Of a stretch of 55,516 nucleotides of DNA, positions 42,908 to 53,101 are shown one piece after another. Position 1 is the first letter of the stretch; every line of letters begins with the position of its first letter. The translations under genes and the position numbers were made by a program. The stretch is from NCBI GenBank assembly GCA_017517705.1, contig JAFWYM010000038.1:1-55516 (forward strand), given 5' to 3'. This stretch comes from Alistipes sp. GTDB lineage: Bacteria; Bacteroidota; Bacteroidia; Bacteroidales; Rikenellaceae. The notes beneath the pieces are model-generated. The model did no database searches. It worked only from the letters and a program-made list of their open reading frames with translations, and was not told where the DNA came from.

Positions 42908-44248
42908 ATGGCACAGAAACCATCAATACCAAAGGGTACGCGCGACTTCTCACCAGAGGAGATGATGCGTCGCACCTATATCTTCGACACCATCAAGAGT
43001 GTATTCCGCCTCTTTGGCTACGCGCCGCTGGAGACACCCTCGATGGAGAACCTATCAACGCTTCTGGGCAAGTATGGCGACGAGGGCGACAAGCTACTAT
43101 TTAAGATTCTCAATTCTGGCGACTATGGCGCAAAGCTCACGGAGGAGGAGTTGCGTCAGGCATCAAAGATTTCGGAGAAGGGGTTGCGCTACGACCTCAC
43201 GGTGCCCTTTGCGCGCTATGTGGTGCAGCACCAGAACGAGTTAGTGTTCCCCTTCAAGCGCTACCAGATACAGCCCGTATGGCGTGCCGACCGCCCACAG
43301 AAGGGTCGCTACCGCGAGTTCTATCAGTGCGATGTCGATGTCATCGGCTCGAAGTCGCTACTCTCGGAGGTGGAGTTGGTAGACATCGTAGCACGTGTAT
43401 TCCGCAAGCTCGGCATATCGGTTACGCTTAAGATGAACAATCGCAAAATATTGTTCGGCATAGCCGAGAGCATAGGTCATGCCGACAAGATGATAGACAT
43501 CACCGTGGCTATCGACAAGCTCGACAAGATAGGCTTAGACAACGTGAAGGCGGAGCTCCGCGAGCGTGGCATCGACGACGAGGCCATTGACAAGCTTCAA
43601 CCTATACTTGAGCTTAGCGGCACTAACGAGGAAAAGCTAACGAAGTTGAGCGAGGTGATAGGCACCTCAGAAACAGGCATGCTCGGCATCGAGGAGATGC
43701 GCACGATATTCTCGAATGTCGAGAAGCTCGGCATCGGTATTACACCCGAGCTCGACCTATCGTTAGCACGCGGCTTGAACTACTACACGGGAGCGATATT
43801 CGAAGTCAAGGCCAACGATTTCCAGATTGGTTCTATCTCGGGTGGTGGCCGCTATGACGACCTCACCGGCATCTTCGGCATGCCGGGGATGTCTGGCGTG
43901 GGCATATCGTTTGGTGCAGACCGCATCTACGATGTTATGCTCGGCCTAAACCTCTTTCCGGAGGATCTCGCCTGCTCTACAAAGGTGCTCTTCGTAAACC
44001 TCGGCACAGCAGAGGAGGAGGCATCGATGCGTATCATCGCGAAGCTTCGCGACAAGGGTGTCGCTGCGGAGATATATCCCGAGGCTGCGAAGATGAAGAA
44101 ACAGATGGAGTATGCCAATCGTCGCGGCATTCCACACGTTGTAATCATAGGCTCGGAGGAGCTTGCCGAGTGCATCGCCACAATCAAGGACATGCGCACC
44201 GGCGAGCAGTCAAGGAGGAGTTTCGACGAGGTAGTCGAGGTGCTATAA
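42908..44248 (+). CDS. hisS: Histidyl-tRNA synthetase
   Basis: 446 residues, class II aminoacyl-tRNA synthetase that charges tRNA-His. The start [11 protein letters not shown], motif 2 ([19 protein letters not shown], about 122-140), the His-specific segment [10 protein letters not shown] (about 278-287) and a C-terminal anticodon-binding domain (about 355-446) are all recognisable. It lies between ettA and the C-terminal processing protease (12 bp downstream), all on one strand. The substrate tRNA gene is at 860-934 in this window. Confidence 0.97.
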   Translation: MAQKPSIPKGTRDFSPEEMMRRTYIFDTIKSVFRLFGYAPLETPSMENLSTLLGKYGDEGDKLLFKILNSGDYGAKLTEEELRQASKISEKGLRYDLTVPFARYVVQHQNELVFPFKRYQIQPVWRADRPQKGRYREFYQCDVDVIGSKSLLSEVELVDIVARVFRKLGISVTLKMNNRKILFGIAESIGHADKMIDITVAIDKLDKIGLDNVKAELRERGIDDEAIDKLQPILELSGTNEEKLTKLSEVIGTSETGMLGIEEMRTIFSNVEKLGIGITPELDLSLARGLNYYTGAIFEVKANDFQIGSISGGGRYDDLTGIFGMPGMSGVGISFGADRIYDVMLGLNLFPEDLACSTKVLFVNLGTAEEEASMRIIAKLRDKGVAAEIYPEAAKMKKQMEYANRRGIPHVVIIGSEELAECIATIKDMRTGEQSRRSFDEVVEVL

Positions 44249-44260
44249 TGGTGATGATGT

Positions 44261-45835
44261 ATGCGTAGAATCGCAACCATATTGCTCGGTATGATGTGTT
44301 GCTGGGTGGCACAAGCCCAGCAACACAACCAGCAGTTGGAGAAGCTGAACTACACGTACAACTACCTTCAAAACAACTATATCGAGGAGATAGACCTTGA
44401 GCCGCTGGTCACCGAGGCAATCAAGGCGACACTCAAGCAACTCGACCCCCACACGTCATATCTCACACGCCAGGAGATGAGCCAGATGCTCAACTCCATC
44501 AACGGAGAGTTTTCGGGCATCGGCGCCAATGTAGCCATCCATAACGATACCCTTATCATCACACGCATACTACCAACGTCGCCATCTGAAGCTGCAGGCC
44601 TTAGAAAGAACGACCGCATACTAAGTGTTGGCAATACTACGCTTGTGGGCCTCGAGCGCAAGTGCGCTGTGGAGCATCTGCGTGGCCCCAAGGGGAGCGT
44701 TGCCTCGCTCGTCATACTACGTGGCGGCCAGGAGCAACATGTCGACGTCATACGCAACGACATTCCCACAAAATCGGTAGATGTGGCGTATATGCTCAAC
44801 GATAGCGTGGCATATATCCGCGTCGACAGTTTCCTTAGTCGCACCACAACTGAGGAGTTTAAGGAGGCCGTGAAACCCTTGGGCGATATGCAGGCGATGA
44901 TTATAGACCTGCGTGGTAATAGTGGAGGATTGCTCACCTCGGCCATCAAGCTATCGGAGCTCTTTCTCGAGCGCGGCGATGCCATTGTGAGCACCGAGGG
45001 TCGCAAGGGCACTACGCGCTACCAGTCGTCGCGCAGTGGTGAGTATCGCGACATTCCGTTGGCCATACTCGTAGACGAGAGTACAGCCTCGGCAAGCGAG
45101 GTGTTTGCCGGTGCACTACAAGATCAGGATCGCGCCATAATCATTGGGCGTCGCACCTTTGGCAAGGGATTGATACAGAAACTTGTGAAATTCAAGGACG
45201 ATACTGGAGCAAGGATTACGATAGCACGCTATAAGACACCCTCGGGGCGCATCATACAACGCCCCTATCGTTTGGGCGAAACGGATGAGTACAACGCCAA
45301 TAGGGAGCGCTACAACCACCCCGACTCAATGCTTCTGGACAGCCTCCCGCGCTATTCCACACTTCGCAGCAACCGCACGGTATATGGCGGAGGCGGCATC
45401 ACGCCCGACATATACATTGCCAAGGATAGCCTTGCGGCTAAACCCTTCACACGCGCCATGGTGAAGAGTCACATAGTCCAGAAGGTCATCATCGAGCTCT
45501 TCGACCGCATAGCAATAGATGAGTTCATCGCCCGCTACCCTACGCTTAGCGACTACACCGCCACCTTCACTCTCGACAACAGCAGCCGCGAGCTAATGAA
45601 GAGCCTCGTAGCAACGAAGGATGAGACATTACTCGACGACAGCGAAGGCATCGCAGAGAGCATACGTGTCATCGAAGCACAGATTGCCGAAGAGGTGTAT
45701 GGCGTGGGCTCCTATTATTATATATATGGTAGGGAGCGCGACAACACCCTAAAACGAGCCATAGACATCATATCATCGCCATCGTCCGTAGCCGATATTC
45801 TCGATAGTGCAGAGATAGCAGAAAAGAAAATTTAG
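44261..45835 (+). CDS. C-terminal processing protease (S41 family, PDZ domain)
   Basis: 524 residues with a signal peptide (CWVAQAQ, cleavage near 20). An N-terminal helical region (25-75), a PDZ domain (about 82-165) and the S41 catalytic domain (170-330) follow. The Ser-Lys dyad is Ser277 in STASASE and Lys302 in FGKG. Such periplasmic proteases cut unstructured C-termini of envelope proteins. The region after 360 is variable. It shares the operon with hisS, an arrangement I cannot explain functionally. Confidence 0.92.
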   Translation: MRRIATILLGMMCCWVAQAQQHNQQLEKLNYTYNYLQNNYIEEIDLEPLVTEAIKATLKQLDPHTSYLTRQEMSQMLNSINGEFSGIGANVAIHNDTLIITRILPTSPSEAAGLRKNDRILSVGNTTLVGLERKCAVEHLRGPKGSVASLVILRGGQEQHVDVIRNDIPTKSVDVAYMLNDSVAYIRVDSFLSRTTTEEFKEAVKPLGDMQAMIIDLRGNSGGLLTSAIKLSELFLERGDAIVSTEGRKGTTRYQSSRSGEYRDIPLAILVDESTASASEVFAGALQDQDRAIIIGRRTFGKGLIQKLVKFKDDTGARITIARYKTPSGRIIQRPYRLGETDEYNANRERYNHPDSMLLDSLPRYSTLRSNRTVYGGGGITPDIYIAKDSLAAKPFTRAMVKSHIVQKVIIELFDRIAIDEFIARYPTLSDYTATFTLDNSSRELMKSLVATKDETLLDDSEGIAESIRVIEAQIAEEVYGVGSYYYIYGRERDNTLKRAIDIISSPSSVADILDSAEIAEKKI

Positions 45836-45852
45836 GTTTATTAGTCTAAAAA

Positions 45853-45884
45853 TTTGGAGTTTATAGAAATTTTTCGTAAGTTTG
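45853..45884 (+). promoter_or_regulatory. Promoter of the DUF3276 gene
   Basis: TTTG (45853-45856) and TAAGTTTG (45877-45884) are spaced by 20 bp, matching the Bacteroidetes consensus. The ATG follows about 60 bp later. Confidence 0.75.
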
Positions 45885-45944
45885 TTTAAGATTATTCGAG
45901 ATTTCGAAACCCAAACTACTAAGAAACACTAAAAAGATTAAGCT

Positions 45945-46277
45945 ATGGCTTCAGATTATTTGTCTCGACGCGATAATGACGATTTTGGCGAGCAGATCTA
46001 CTCAAAGGCTGTGCGTGCCGGCAAGCGCACATACTTCTTCGATGTTAAGGCCACACGTGGCGACGACTACTTTCTAACGATCACCGAGTCGCGCAAGAGA
46101 CTCGACAGGGATGGCGAGGCCACATTCACGCGCCACCAGATGCACCTCTACAAGGAGGATTTCCATAAGTTCTTGGAGGGACTAAGCGACGCCATCGACT
46201 ATGTCAAGAGGGCGCGTCCGGACTACTTCAATGAGCAGGCGACTACCTCCATCGACGAGGAGTTCGACAGTTTGTAA
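45945..46277 (+). CDS. DUF3276 / PUR-alpha-like nucleic-acid-binding protein
   Basis: 110 residues. The core AGKRTYFFDVKATRGDDYFL-type strand pattern (in pieces), ITESRKR and the helix FLEGLSDAIDYVK match the single PUR repeat of DUF3276, a family of small Bacteroidetes proteins that bind single-stranded nucleic acids by homology to PUR-alpha. It has its own promoter and a terminator hairpin downstream, so it is probably a single-gene unit with strong expression. Confidence 0.9.
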   Translation: MASDYLSRRDNDDFGEQIYSKAVRAGKRTYFFDVKATRGDDYFLTITESRKRLDRDGEATFTRHQMHLYKEDFHKFLEGLSDAIDYVKRARPDYFNEQATTSIDEEFDSL

Positions 46278-46284
46278 CAAATTA

Positions 46285-46324
46285 AGGGTTGTGGTCACAA
46301 GAGAGGATTACAACCCTATTTTAT
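46285..46324 (+). terminator. Terminator of the DUF3276 gene
   Basis: AGGGTTGT (46285-46292) pairs with ACAACCCT (46310-46317), followed by ATTTTATT. Confidence 0.6.
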
Positions 46325-46328
46325 TGAT

Positions 46329-47336
46329 ATGAAGAGCGTACTTTTAGGTTTCAGCGGAGGCATAGATAGCTGCACAGCAGCAGAGATACTCCTTGGTGAG
46401 GGTTACCGTGTTGTAGCGCTCACCATCGATACCATAGGAGACGAAGCCATGCTCTCAAGAGCAGAGGCCAAGGCACGCGATATAGGCATCGAGTGGCTGC
46501 GATACGATGCATGCACACTTTTTCGACGCGAGATCATCGACTACTTCATCGCCGAGTATCATAAGGGGCGCACACCAGCACCTTGCACACGCTGTAACAC
46601 AATGATAAAATGGCACATACTCGAGGCTGTTGCCAACGAGCACAACATCGAGCATATTGCCACGGGCCACTATTTCAACATCGAGATGCAGGATGGCAAG
46701 CACTATGTAGCCAAGGGCTTAGACCCAGCCAAAGATCAATCCTACTACCTTTGGGGACTAAGACAGGAGACTCTGCAACGAGCACTAACGCCTATGGGTA
46801 ATCGCATAAAGAGCGAAGTTAAGGAGCGCTTCAGCGATAAGAGTGAGAGTATGGGTATATGCTTCCTCTCCGGTAGACACTATGCCGATTTTCTGCAATC
46901 CGAGGGCGCAGCCATGCACGACGGAGCAATCCTCACGACCGATGGCACAGTCATCGGATACCATAATGGCATAGCTCGCTACACAATAGGCCAGCGCCGT
47001 GGCTCGGGCATACCCGAGGGTAAGCGCGTAGTGGACATCGATGCGCAGAACAACACCATCACCATAGGTGATAACGCACTCCTTTTTAAGCACCGCATAC
47101 ACATTGCCGAGTGCAATATAGTAGATCGCAAGGAATTGCTCTCCGCCACCGACATAACCATAAAGATACGCGGCATAGGGCGCAACCCCGAGCTTCCCGT
47201 GGCAATCAATCCATGTGGCGAAGGCTATACAATAACCACGCGCGACGCTATGTGGGCACCCGCAAAGGGTCAACCTCTGGTATTTTATCGCAATAATTTG
47301 GTTCTTGGAGGCGGTATTGTTGTAGGTTTCGACTAA
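46329..47336 (+). CDS. mnmA: tRNA 2-thiouridylase MnmA
   Basis: 335 residues, a little shorter than the E. coli enzyme (about 368). It thiolates U34 in tRNAs for Lys, Glu and Gln. The PP-loop SGGIDS (9-14), the nucleophile region PCTRCN (Cys89) and the second catalytic Cys178 in MGICF are intact, as is DQSYYLWGL (136-144). Bacteroidetes often carry two copies of this enzyme; this could be either paralogue. It starts 5 bp after the downstream end of the DUF3276 terminator. Confidence 0.92.
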   Translation: MKSVLLGFSGGIDSCTAAEILLGEGYRVVALTIDTIGDEAMLSRAEAKARDIGIEWLRYDACTLFRREIIDYFIAEYHKGRTPAPCTRCNTMIKWHILEAVANEHNIEHIATGHYFNIEMQDGKHYVAKGLDPAKDQSYYLWGLRQETLQRALTPMGNRIKSEVKERFSDKSESMGICFLSGRHYADFLQSEGAAMHDGAILTTDGTVIGYHNGIARYTIGQRRGSGIPEGKRVVDIDAQNNTITIGDNALLFKHRIHIAECNIVDRKELLSATDITIKIRGIGRNPELPVAINPCGEGYTITTRDAMWAPAKGQPLVFYRNNLVLGGGIVVGFD

Positions 47337-47350
47337 ATGTTGTACTTTTG
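47317..47350 (+). promoter_or_regulatory. Promoter of the DedA-aroE unit inside the end of mnmA
   Basis: TACTTTTG (47343-47350) fits TAnnTTTG and TTGTTG (47317-47322) is 20 bp upstream, within the last codons of mnmA. This argues that the ATG at 47348 is not used. Confidence 0.6.
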
Positions 47351-47374
47351 CGCGCAAATTATTTTCATAGCACA

Positions 47375-48088
47375 ATGATTAAGAGATTATACAACTGGAT
47401 ACTTTCGTGGAGCGATAGCCGATGGGGATGGCTCGCGCTACTCTTCATCGCCCTGTTTGAGGCCAGCTGGTTCCCCCTGCCTCCCGACATTCTGCTCATA
47501 GCCCTCTGTCTGGGAGCAACAAAGAAGTCGTTTCGTTTCGCCACAATATGCCTCATAGGCTCCGTGGTGGGTGCTGCCTTAGGCTACAGCATAGGTCACT
47601 TCCTCTGGATAACTCCCGCAGGAGAGCCAACAGCCATCGCCAACTTCTTCTACGACAACGTATTCAGCATCGAGAGTTTTAACAACGTGGGCAACCTATA
47701 CGATAGGTTTAACTTCTGGATTGTCTTTACCGCAGGCTTCACTCCCCTGCCGTTTAAGCTCTTCACCATCGCTGGTGGTATGTTTGACATCAACTTCGTG
47801 ATGTTCATCATCGCCTCGACCGTCGCTCGCGGTATGCGTTTCTTCCTTATCGGCTGGCTCATCTGGCGCTATGGAGCACCGATAAAGAGCTTCATCGACA
47901 AGTATTTCAACCTCTTAGCAACGCTCTTAGCAGCTATGCTTATCGGATTTACCGCCCTTGCGCTATGGCTCTTTGGCAGTGGCGAAACGGAGACGACAGA
48001 GGAGGTTATAACCCCGACAGAGGAGGTTATAGTTATTGATGAGCAACCTATTACCGAGGAGGAAGAATGCGAAACTTTGGACTTATAG
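47375..48088 (+). CDS. DedA/YqaA (SNARE-associated) family membrane protein
   Basis: 237 residues from the ATG at 47375. Membrane segments lie at about 20-45, 50-75, 120-150 and 180-205. The segment FEASWFPLPPDILLIA is typical of the YqaA branch of the DedA superfamily, and the second conserved piece GFTPLPFKLFTIAGGMF follows. Members take part in lipid flipping or envelope homeostasis. The C-terminus is a Glu/Thr-rich acidic tail (about 205-237). The aroE gene begins 22 bp before its stop codon, so the two are coupled. Confidence 0.9.
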   Translation: MIKRLYNWILSWSDSRWGWLALLFIALFEASWFPLPPDILLIALCLGATKKSFRFATICLIGSVVGAALGYSIGHFLWITPAGEPTAIANFFYDNVFSIESFNNVGNLYDRFNFWIVFTAGFTPLPFKLFTIAGGMFDINFVMFIIASTVARGMRFFLIGWLIWRYGAPIKSFIDKYFNLLATLLAAMLIGFTALALWLFGSGETETTEEVITPTEEVIVIDEQPITEEEECETLDL

Positions 48089-48801
48089 GTCGCAAGCTCG
48101 GCCATTCATTCTCGGCTAAGTTCTTCACAGCCAAGTTCACGAGCGAGCAGATTGATGCTAACTACCAGCTATACGAGCTAACGAGCATCGACCTGCTACC
48201 CAAGCTTCTTGCCGACTACCACCTTGAGGGTTTCAATGTTACAATACCCTATAAGGAGAGCATCATACCATACCTGGATAAGCTCACCTCCGAGGCACGT
48301 GAGGTTGGCGCCGTAAACTGCGTGGTTATGCGTGATGGCAGACTTGTCGGACATAATACCGATATTGCAGGCATTGAGGCCTCGCTGCACTGGTTGGACA
48401 TCGACGATCAGTCTAAAGCATTAGTCCTCGGCACAGGAGGTGCATCAAAAGCCGTGCAGTACGTACTAAGAAAGTACGGCATCGAGTATAAGGTGGTATC
48501 GAGGGATAGCAGTCGCGGTGATTTAACATATAGTGAACTAACACGTGATATAATATCGTCGTATCGACTGATAATCAATACCACACCGCTGGGAATGTAT
48601 CCCGACATAGAGAGTGCCCCCGAGATAGATTACACGGCAATAACTACCGAGCATCGCATCTTCGACCTCGTCTACAATCCTGCAAATACGGAGTTTCTGC
48701 GCCGCGCCAAGGAGCAGGGTGCACAGACAATGGGCGGCATAATGATGCTGCAAACACAAGCGATAGCCTCGTGGCACTTCTGGAATAGAGTGGACGGCTA
48801 A
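48067..48801 (+). CDS. aroE: Shikimate dehydrogenase
   Basis: 244 residues; reduces 3-dehydroshikimate to shikimate with NADPH in the aromatic amino acid pathway. The substrate site GRKLGHSFSAKFF (8-20), the catalytic Lys in VTIPYKE, NTDIAGI near 97-103 and the nucleotide loop GTGGASKAV are visible. It overlaps the 3' end of the DedA-like gene by 22 bp. The length is slightly below the usual 270. Confidence 0.95.
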   Translation: MRNFGLIGRKLGHSFSAKFFTAKFTSEQIDANYQLYELTSIDLLPKLLADYHLEGFNVTIPYKESIIPYLDKLTSEAREVGAVNCVVMRDGRLVGHNTDIAGIEASLHWLDIDDQSKALVLGTGGASKAVQYVLRKYGIEYKVVSRDSSRGDLTYSELTRDIISSYRLIINTTPLGMYPDIESAPEIDYTAITTEHRIFDLVYNPANTEFLRRAKEQGAQTMGGIMMLQTQAIASWHFWNRVDG

Positions 48802-48893
48802 ATAGTCTTGCCATCTGCGAGCGCCGATGATAACTCGATGTAGCGAGAAGGTATCAGATACAACGCGCGATTAAAGCCCGACGATACCTACCT

Positions 48894-49124
48894 CTACCTA
48901 CCATTGAGTATACCATTAGCTACATCCACATCCTCGGGTTTAACCATCAGACGCACAGGAAAAGCACCCGTGGAATAGATTGAAGAGATATACTCTCCGT
49001 GAAGCACGCAGAAGATACCTGCACTCTCGAGCATCGACTTTGCGATCTCGGCCTGCATGGTGTTATCATAGAGTTGTAATACCACCAGCGATTCTGTAAA
49101 ATTAGATGTATCCCCCATAATCAT
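48894..49124 (-). CDS. DUF2007 family small protein
   Basis: 76 residues. The pattern VVLQLYDNTMQAEIAKSMLESAG (in pieces), then RLMVKPEDVDVANGIL, matches DUF2007, small cytoplasmic proteins called putative signal-transducing because they also occur as fused modules. No function is known. It is divergent from dnaE; two Met codons at the start leave two alternatives, and a near-consensus TACCTTTA lies about 12 bp upstream. Confidence 0.8.
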   Translation of the reverse strand: MIMGDTSNFTESLVVLQLYDNTMQAEIAKSMLESAGIFCVLHGEYISSIYSTGAFPVRLMVKPEDVDVANGILNGR

Positions 49125-49200
49125 AATAGTTTAGGTAAAGGTAAGCATTATTTTGTAAAAAAACGAATCTATAGGCTAAAAATATACAGAATTTTATACG

Positions 49201-49208
49201 TATATTTG
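49201..49208 (+). promoter_or_regulatory. -7 promoter box of dnaE
   Basis: TATATTTG matches TAnnTTTG; the start codon lies 26 bp further on. No obvious -33 box. Confidence 0.6.
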
Positions 49209-49234
49209 TACTCTGAAATTATAACGACTGAGAA

Positions 49235-52200
49235 ATGCCTATGCGCCCATTTGTACATCTGCACGTTCACAGCCAATACTCGCTATTGGATGGTCAGGCA
49301 AGCATCGCAAAGCTTGTCGACAAGGCTATTGCTGATGGTATGCCGGGCATAGCGCTTACCGACCACGGCTCGATGTTCGGCGTAAAGGAGTTTTTCAACT
49401 ATGTTAACAAGAAAAACTCGGCACGCAGAGATAAGATCAAGGTACTTCAGGGTCTCATTCAGCGCCTCGAGGATGGCACAGCCACAGATGCCGAGTGGGG
49501 CGATGACCCCTCAGCGGCCCTGGCCAAGGCTCGCGCAGAGCTCGATGCCATACCTAAGGTCGACTTCAAGGGTATTATCGGTAGCGAGGTATATGTTGCC
49601 CGTCGTCGTCTCTTCAACAAAGAGAAGGGCACGGGTGACCAGAGTGGTTACCACCTGATACTACTTGCGAAGAACGAGAAGGGATATAAGAACCTCATCA
49701 AGATCGTATCTAAGGGTTACACCGAAGGTTTCTACGGACGCCCGCGTACTGATCGTGTCGAGCTGGAGAAGTATCACGAGGGGCTGATATGCTGCTCAGC
49801 ATGTATCGGTGGTGAGGTGCCACGACTTATACGCCAGGAGCGCTACGACGATGCTGTTGCAGCCATAGAGTGGCACCGCAGCATCTTCGGTGACGACTAC
49901 TACCTCGAGCTACAGCTGCATAAGGCCACGGTAGAGCGAGCTAACCATGAGGCCTACGGCGAGCAGCTTAAGGTCAACGCCTTCCTCGAAGAGTACTCTC
50001 GAAAACACGGCGTAAAGCTCGTGTGTACCAACGACGTACACTTCGTGAACGAGGAGGATGCCGAGGCTCACGATCGCCTGATATGTTTAGGTACGGGCAA
50101 GGATCTCGACGACGCAAAGCGTATGCTCTACTCCAAGCAGGAGTGGATGAAGACTACGGCCGAGATGAATGCCATATTCGACTATATCCCCGAGGCACTG
50201 GATAACACCATAGAGGTATGCAATAAGGTTGAGAGCTACTCCATCGACCATGCACCCATTATGCCCACCTTTGCCATACCCGAAGATTTTGGCACAGAGG
50301 ATGGCTATCGCGAAAAATATAGCGAGGAGGACCTCTTCAACGAGTTTACGCGCGACGAGAATGGCAATGTCGTCATGGAGGAGGCTGCAGCACGCAAGAA
50401 GATTGATAAGTTAGGCGGATACGACAAGTTATATCGCATAAAGCTTGAGGCCGACTACTTAGCCAAGCTTGCTATGGATGGCGCACATAAGCGCTATGGC
50501 GAGGTATTGGACGAGGAGACCGAGACACGCCTGAAGTTCGAGCTCCACATCATGAAGACCATGGGCTTCCCCGGTTACTTCCTCATCGTTCAGGACTTCA
50601 TACGCGCAGCGCGCGAGGAGCTCGACGTATCAGTAGGCCCGGGTCGTGGCTCTGCTGCAGGCTCAGCTGTAGCCTACTGTCTCGGCATCACGCAGATAGA
50701 CCCTATAAAGTACGACTTGCTATTCGAGCGCTTCCTGAACCCCGACCGCATTTCGCTTCCGGATATCGACATTGACTTCGACGACGATGGTCGTGGCCGT
50801 GTGCTCAACTGGGTTACACAGAAGTATGGCAAGGAGAAGGTGGCACATATCATCACCTACGGCACGATGGCCACAAAGATGGCATTAAAGGATGTTGCAC
50901 GCGTGCAGAAGCTTCCCTTGGCACAAGCCAACCAGCTATGCAAGTGGATTCCTGACCGCATACCCGACCCCAACGATAAGGATAAACTCTTGAAGGTAAA
51001 CCTCAAGAACGCCATTATGGCCGTTCCCGAGCTGAAGGCTGCCGAGGAGTCTACAGACCCCATACTTCACGACACGATGAAGTATGCCAAAATGCTGGAG
51101 GGCAACGTGCGTGGCACAGGTGTACATGCCTGTGGCACGATCATCTGCCGCGACGACATCACCGACTGGGTGCCAGTGAGCATTGCTACCGACAAGGAGA
51201 CGGGAGAGAATATGCTTGTCACGCAGTACGAGGGTGCCGTTATCGAGGATACGGGACTCATCAAAATGGACTTCCTCGGACTTAAGACCCTCTCGATCAT
51301 CAAGGATGCCGTGGAGACCATCTACGACACCCACGGTGTGAAGATCGACCCCGACACCATACCTATCGACGATAAGAAGACATACGAGCTCTACTGCGCA
51401 GGACGCACCATTGGTACGTTCCAGTTTGAGTCGCCCGGTATGCAGAAGTATCTTCGCGAGTTACAGCCCTCGACATTCGAGGATCTCATTGCGATGAATG
51501 CACTATATCGCCCCGGGCCTATGGACTATATCCCCGACTTTATCGACCGTAAGCACGGACGTAAGCCCATAGTCTACGATATACCTATTATGGAGCGATA
51601 CCTGAAGGATACGTATGGTATCACCGTATATCAGGAGCAGGTGATGCTTCTCTCGCGCCTATTAGGCAACTTCACGCGCGGTGAGTCAGACACGTTGCGT
51701 AAGGCTATGGGTAAGAAGATCAAGTCGAAACTTGACGAGCTTAAGCCCAAGTTTATCGCCGGTGGCAAGTCTAACGGCCACGACGAGAAGGTCTTGGAGA
51801 AGATATGGGCCGACTGGGAGAAGTTCGCATCATACGCCTTCAACAAGTCGCACGCCACATGTTACTCGTGGGTAGCATACCAGACGGCCTACATCAAAGC
51901 GCACTTCCCGTCGGAATATATGGCTACGGTACTCAGCCGCAACCTCAATGATATTAAGCAGGTTACAGCCTATATGACCGAGTGCAAGAATATGGGCATC
52001 GCCGTACTTGGCCCCGATGTCAACGAGTCGATGCTGAAGTTCTCGACAAACAAGAGGGGTGACGTGCGCTTCGGCCTCGCAGCCATCAAGGGCGTGGGCG
52101 AGGCAGCCTCGGAGGCTATCGTCAAGGAGCGCAAGGCTAATGGTAGCTATAAGTCGATATACGACTTTATGGAGCGCGTAAACTTCTCGGTAGTCAACCG

Positions 52201-53083
52201 CAAGTGCCTCGAGAATATAGCCTACTCGGGAGGCTTCGACTCGCTTATCGACTTCAACCGCTCGCGTTTCTTTGCTGAGGATCAAAACGGTATTCAATTC
52301 CTCGACCTACTTGTGCGATATGGCCAGCGCTACCAGCAGGATAAGAACGACGCACAGCAGAGCCTCTTCGGTATGCTCTCGGGTGGTAGTGGCAGCGACA
52401 TACAGCCACCACGTGTACCCGTAGCAGAGGACTGGAGCAATATAGCGATATTAAACAAGGAGAAGGAGGTCATCGGCCTCTACCTCTCGGCACACCCCCT
52501 CGAGCGTTTCGACTTCATCCTCAAGAAGATGTGTCAGATGGAACTTGGCGAGCTTGACAGCCTCACACTCCTCGAGGGTAAGGATATTGCCGTTGCCGGC
52601 GTTGTAACCTCCGTGACCCCACTCACGACGAAGGATGGCAGACGATATGCCCGCTTCATCCTTGAAGATTACAATACGCAGCACGAGTTTACGCTCTTTA
52701 GCAAGGATTACCAACAGTTTGGCCTTATGATTGAGGTAAACAACTTCCTCTTCATCAAGGGGCGTGTGCAGCGACGCTTCGGCAAGGAGGATGCCGAGCT
52801 GGAGTATAAGATTCTCTCCATCCAGCACCTTGCGGAGGTTGCCGAGAGCATTGCATCCATACGTGTGGAGCTCGACATCAACGAGCTGTGTAGTACACTC
52901 ACGGATATGTTCCTCGAGGCTGTGGAGCAAAACCCGGGTAAGACGACACTGCAGTTTGCCATCGTCGACCGCCAGGATGGCGTTCGCCTGACACTCAAGT
53001 CGAAGAAATACCAGGTATCGCCCTCGGCCGACTTTATGGATTTCCTAAACAACAACGAACTCAACTATTTTATTAACGTATAA
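49235..53083 (+). CDS. dnaE: DNA polymerase III alpha subunit
   Basis: 1282 residues; the replicative polymerase. A PHP domain starts at VHLHVHSQYSLLDG (7-20), the polymerase core follows with the catalytic Asp motif PDIDIDFDDDGR at about 507-518 and GPGRGSAAGSAV about 40 residues before it, then YRPGPMDYIPDF, a tandem helix-hairpin-helix and a C-terminal OB domain (about 1110-1190). The size is above the 1160 of E. coli, mostly because of an insertion in the PHP region (about 55-115) and a stretch near 360-400. It is followed 18 bp later by thioredoxin. Confidence 0.97.
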   Translation: MPMRPFVHLHVHSQYSLLDGQASIAKLVDKAIADGMPGIALTDHGSMFGVKEFFNYVNKKNSARRDKIKVLQGLIQRLEDGTATDAEWGDDPSAALAKARAELDAIPKVDFKGIIGSEVYVARRRLFNKEKGTGDQSGYHLILLAKNEKGYKNLIKIVSKGYTEGFYGRPRTDRVELEKYHEGLICCSACIGGEVPRLIRQERYDDAVAAIEWHRSIFGDDYYLELQLHKATVERANHEAYGEQLKVNAFLEEYSRKHGVKLVCTNDVHFVNEEDAEAHDRLICLGTGKDLDDAKRMLYSKQEWMKTTAEMNAIFDYIPEALDNTIEVCNKVESYSIDHAPIMPTFAIPEDFGTEDGYREKYSEEDLFNEFTRDENGNVVMEEAAARKKIDKLGGYDKLYRIKLEADYLAKLAMDGAHKRYGEVLDEETETRLKFELHIMKTMGFPGYFLIVQDFIRAAREELDVSVGPGRGSAAGSAVAYCLGITQIDPIKYDLLFERFLNPDRISLPDIDIDFDDDGRGRVLNWVTQKYGKEKVAHIITYGTMATKMALKDVARVQKLPLAQANQLCKWIPDRIPDPNDKDKLLKVNLKNAIMAVPELKAAEESTDPILHDTMKYAKMLEGNVRGTGVHACGTIICRDDITDWVPVSIATDKETGENMLVTQYEGAVIEDTGLIKMDFLGLKTLSIIKDAVETIYDTHGVKIDPDTIPIDDKKTYELYCAGRTIGTFQFESPGMQKYLRELQPSTFEDLIAMNALYRPGPMDYIPDFIDRKHGRKPIVYDIPIMERYLKDTYGITVYQEQVMLLSRLLGNFTRGESDTLRKAMGKKIKSKLDELKPKFIAGGKSNGHDEKVLEKIWADWEKFASYAFNKSHATCYSWVAYQTAYIKAHFPSEYMATVLSRNLNDIKQVTAYMTECKNMGIAVLGPDVNESMLKFSTNKRGDVRFGLAAIKGVGEAASEAIVKERKANGSYKSIYDFMERVNFSVVNRKCLENIAYSGGFDSLIDFNRSRFFAEDQNGIQFLDLLVRYGQRYQQDKNDAQQSLFGMLSGGSGSDIQPPRVPVAEDWSNIAILNKEKEVIGLYLSAHPLERFDFILKKMCQMELGELDSLTLLEGKDIAVAGVVTSVTPLTTKDGRRYARFILEDYNTQHEFTLFSKDYQQFGLMIEVNNFLFIKGRVQRRFGKEDAELEYKILSIQHLAEVAESIASIRVELDINELCSTLTDMFLEAVEQNPGKTTLQFAIVDRQDGVRLTLKSKKYQVSPSADFMDFLNNNELNYFINV

Positions 53084-53101
53084 CTTTAAAACATTACAGC
53101 T

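Noticed and set aside
48802-48893. Gene or RNA between aroE and DUF2007
   Set aside because: Neither a good frame nor a clear structure was found in these 92 bp.
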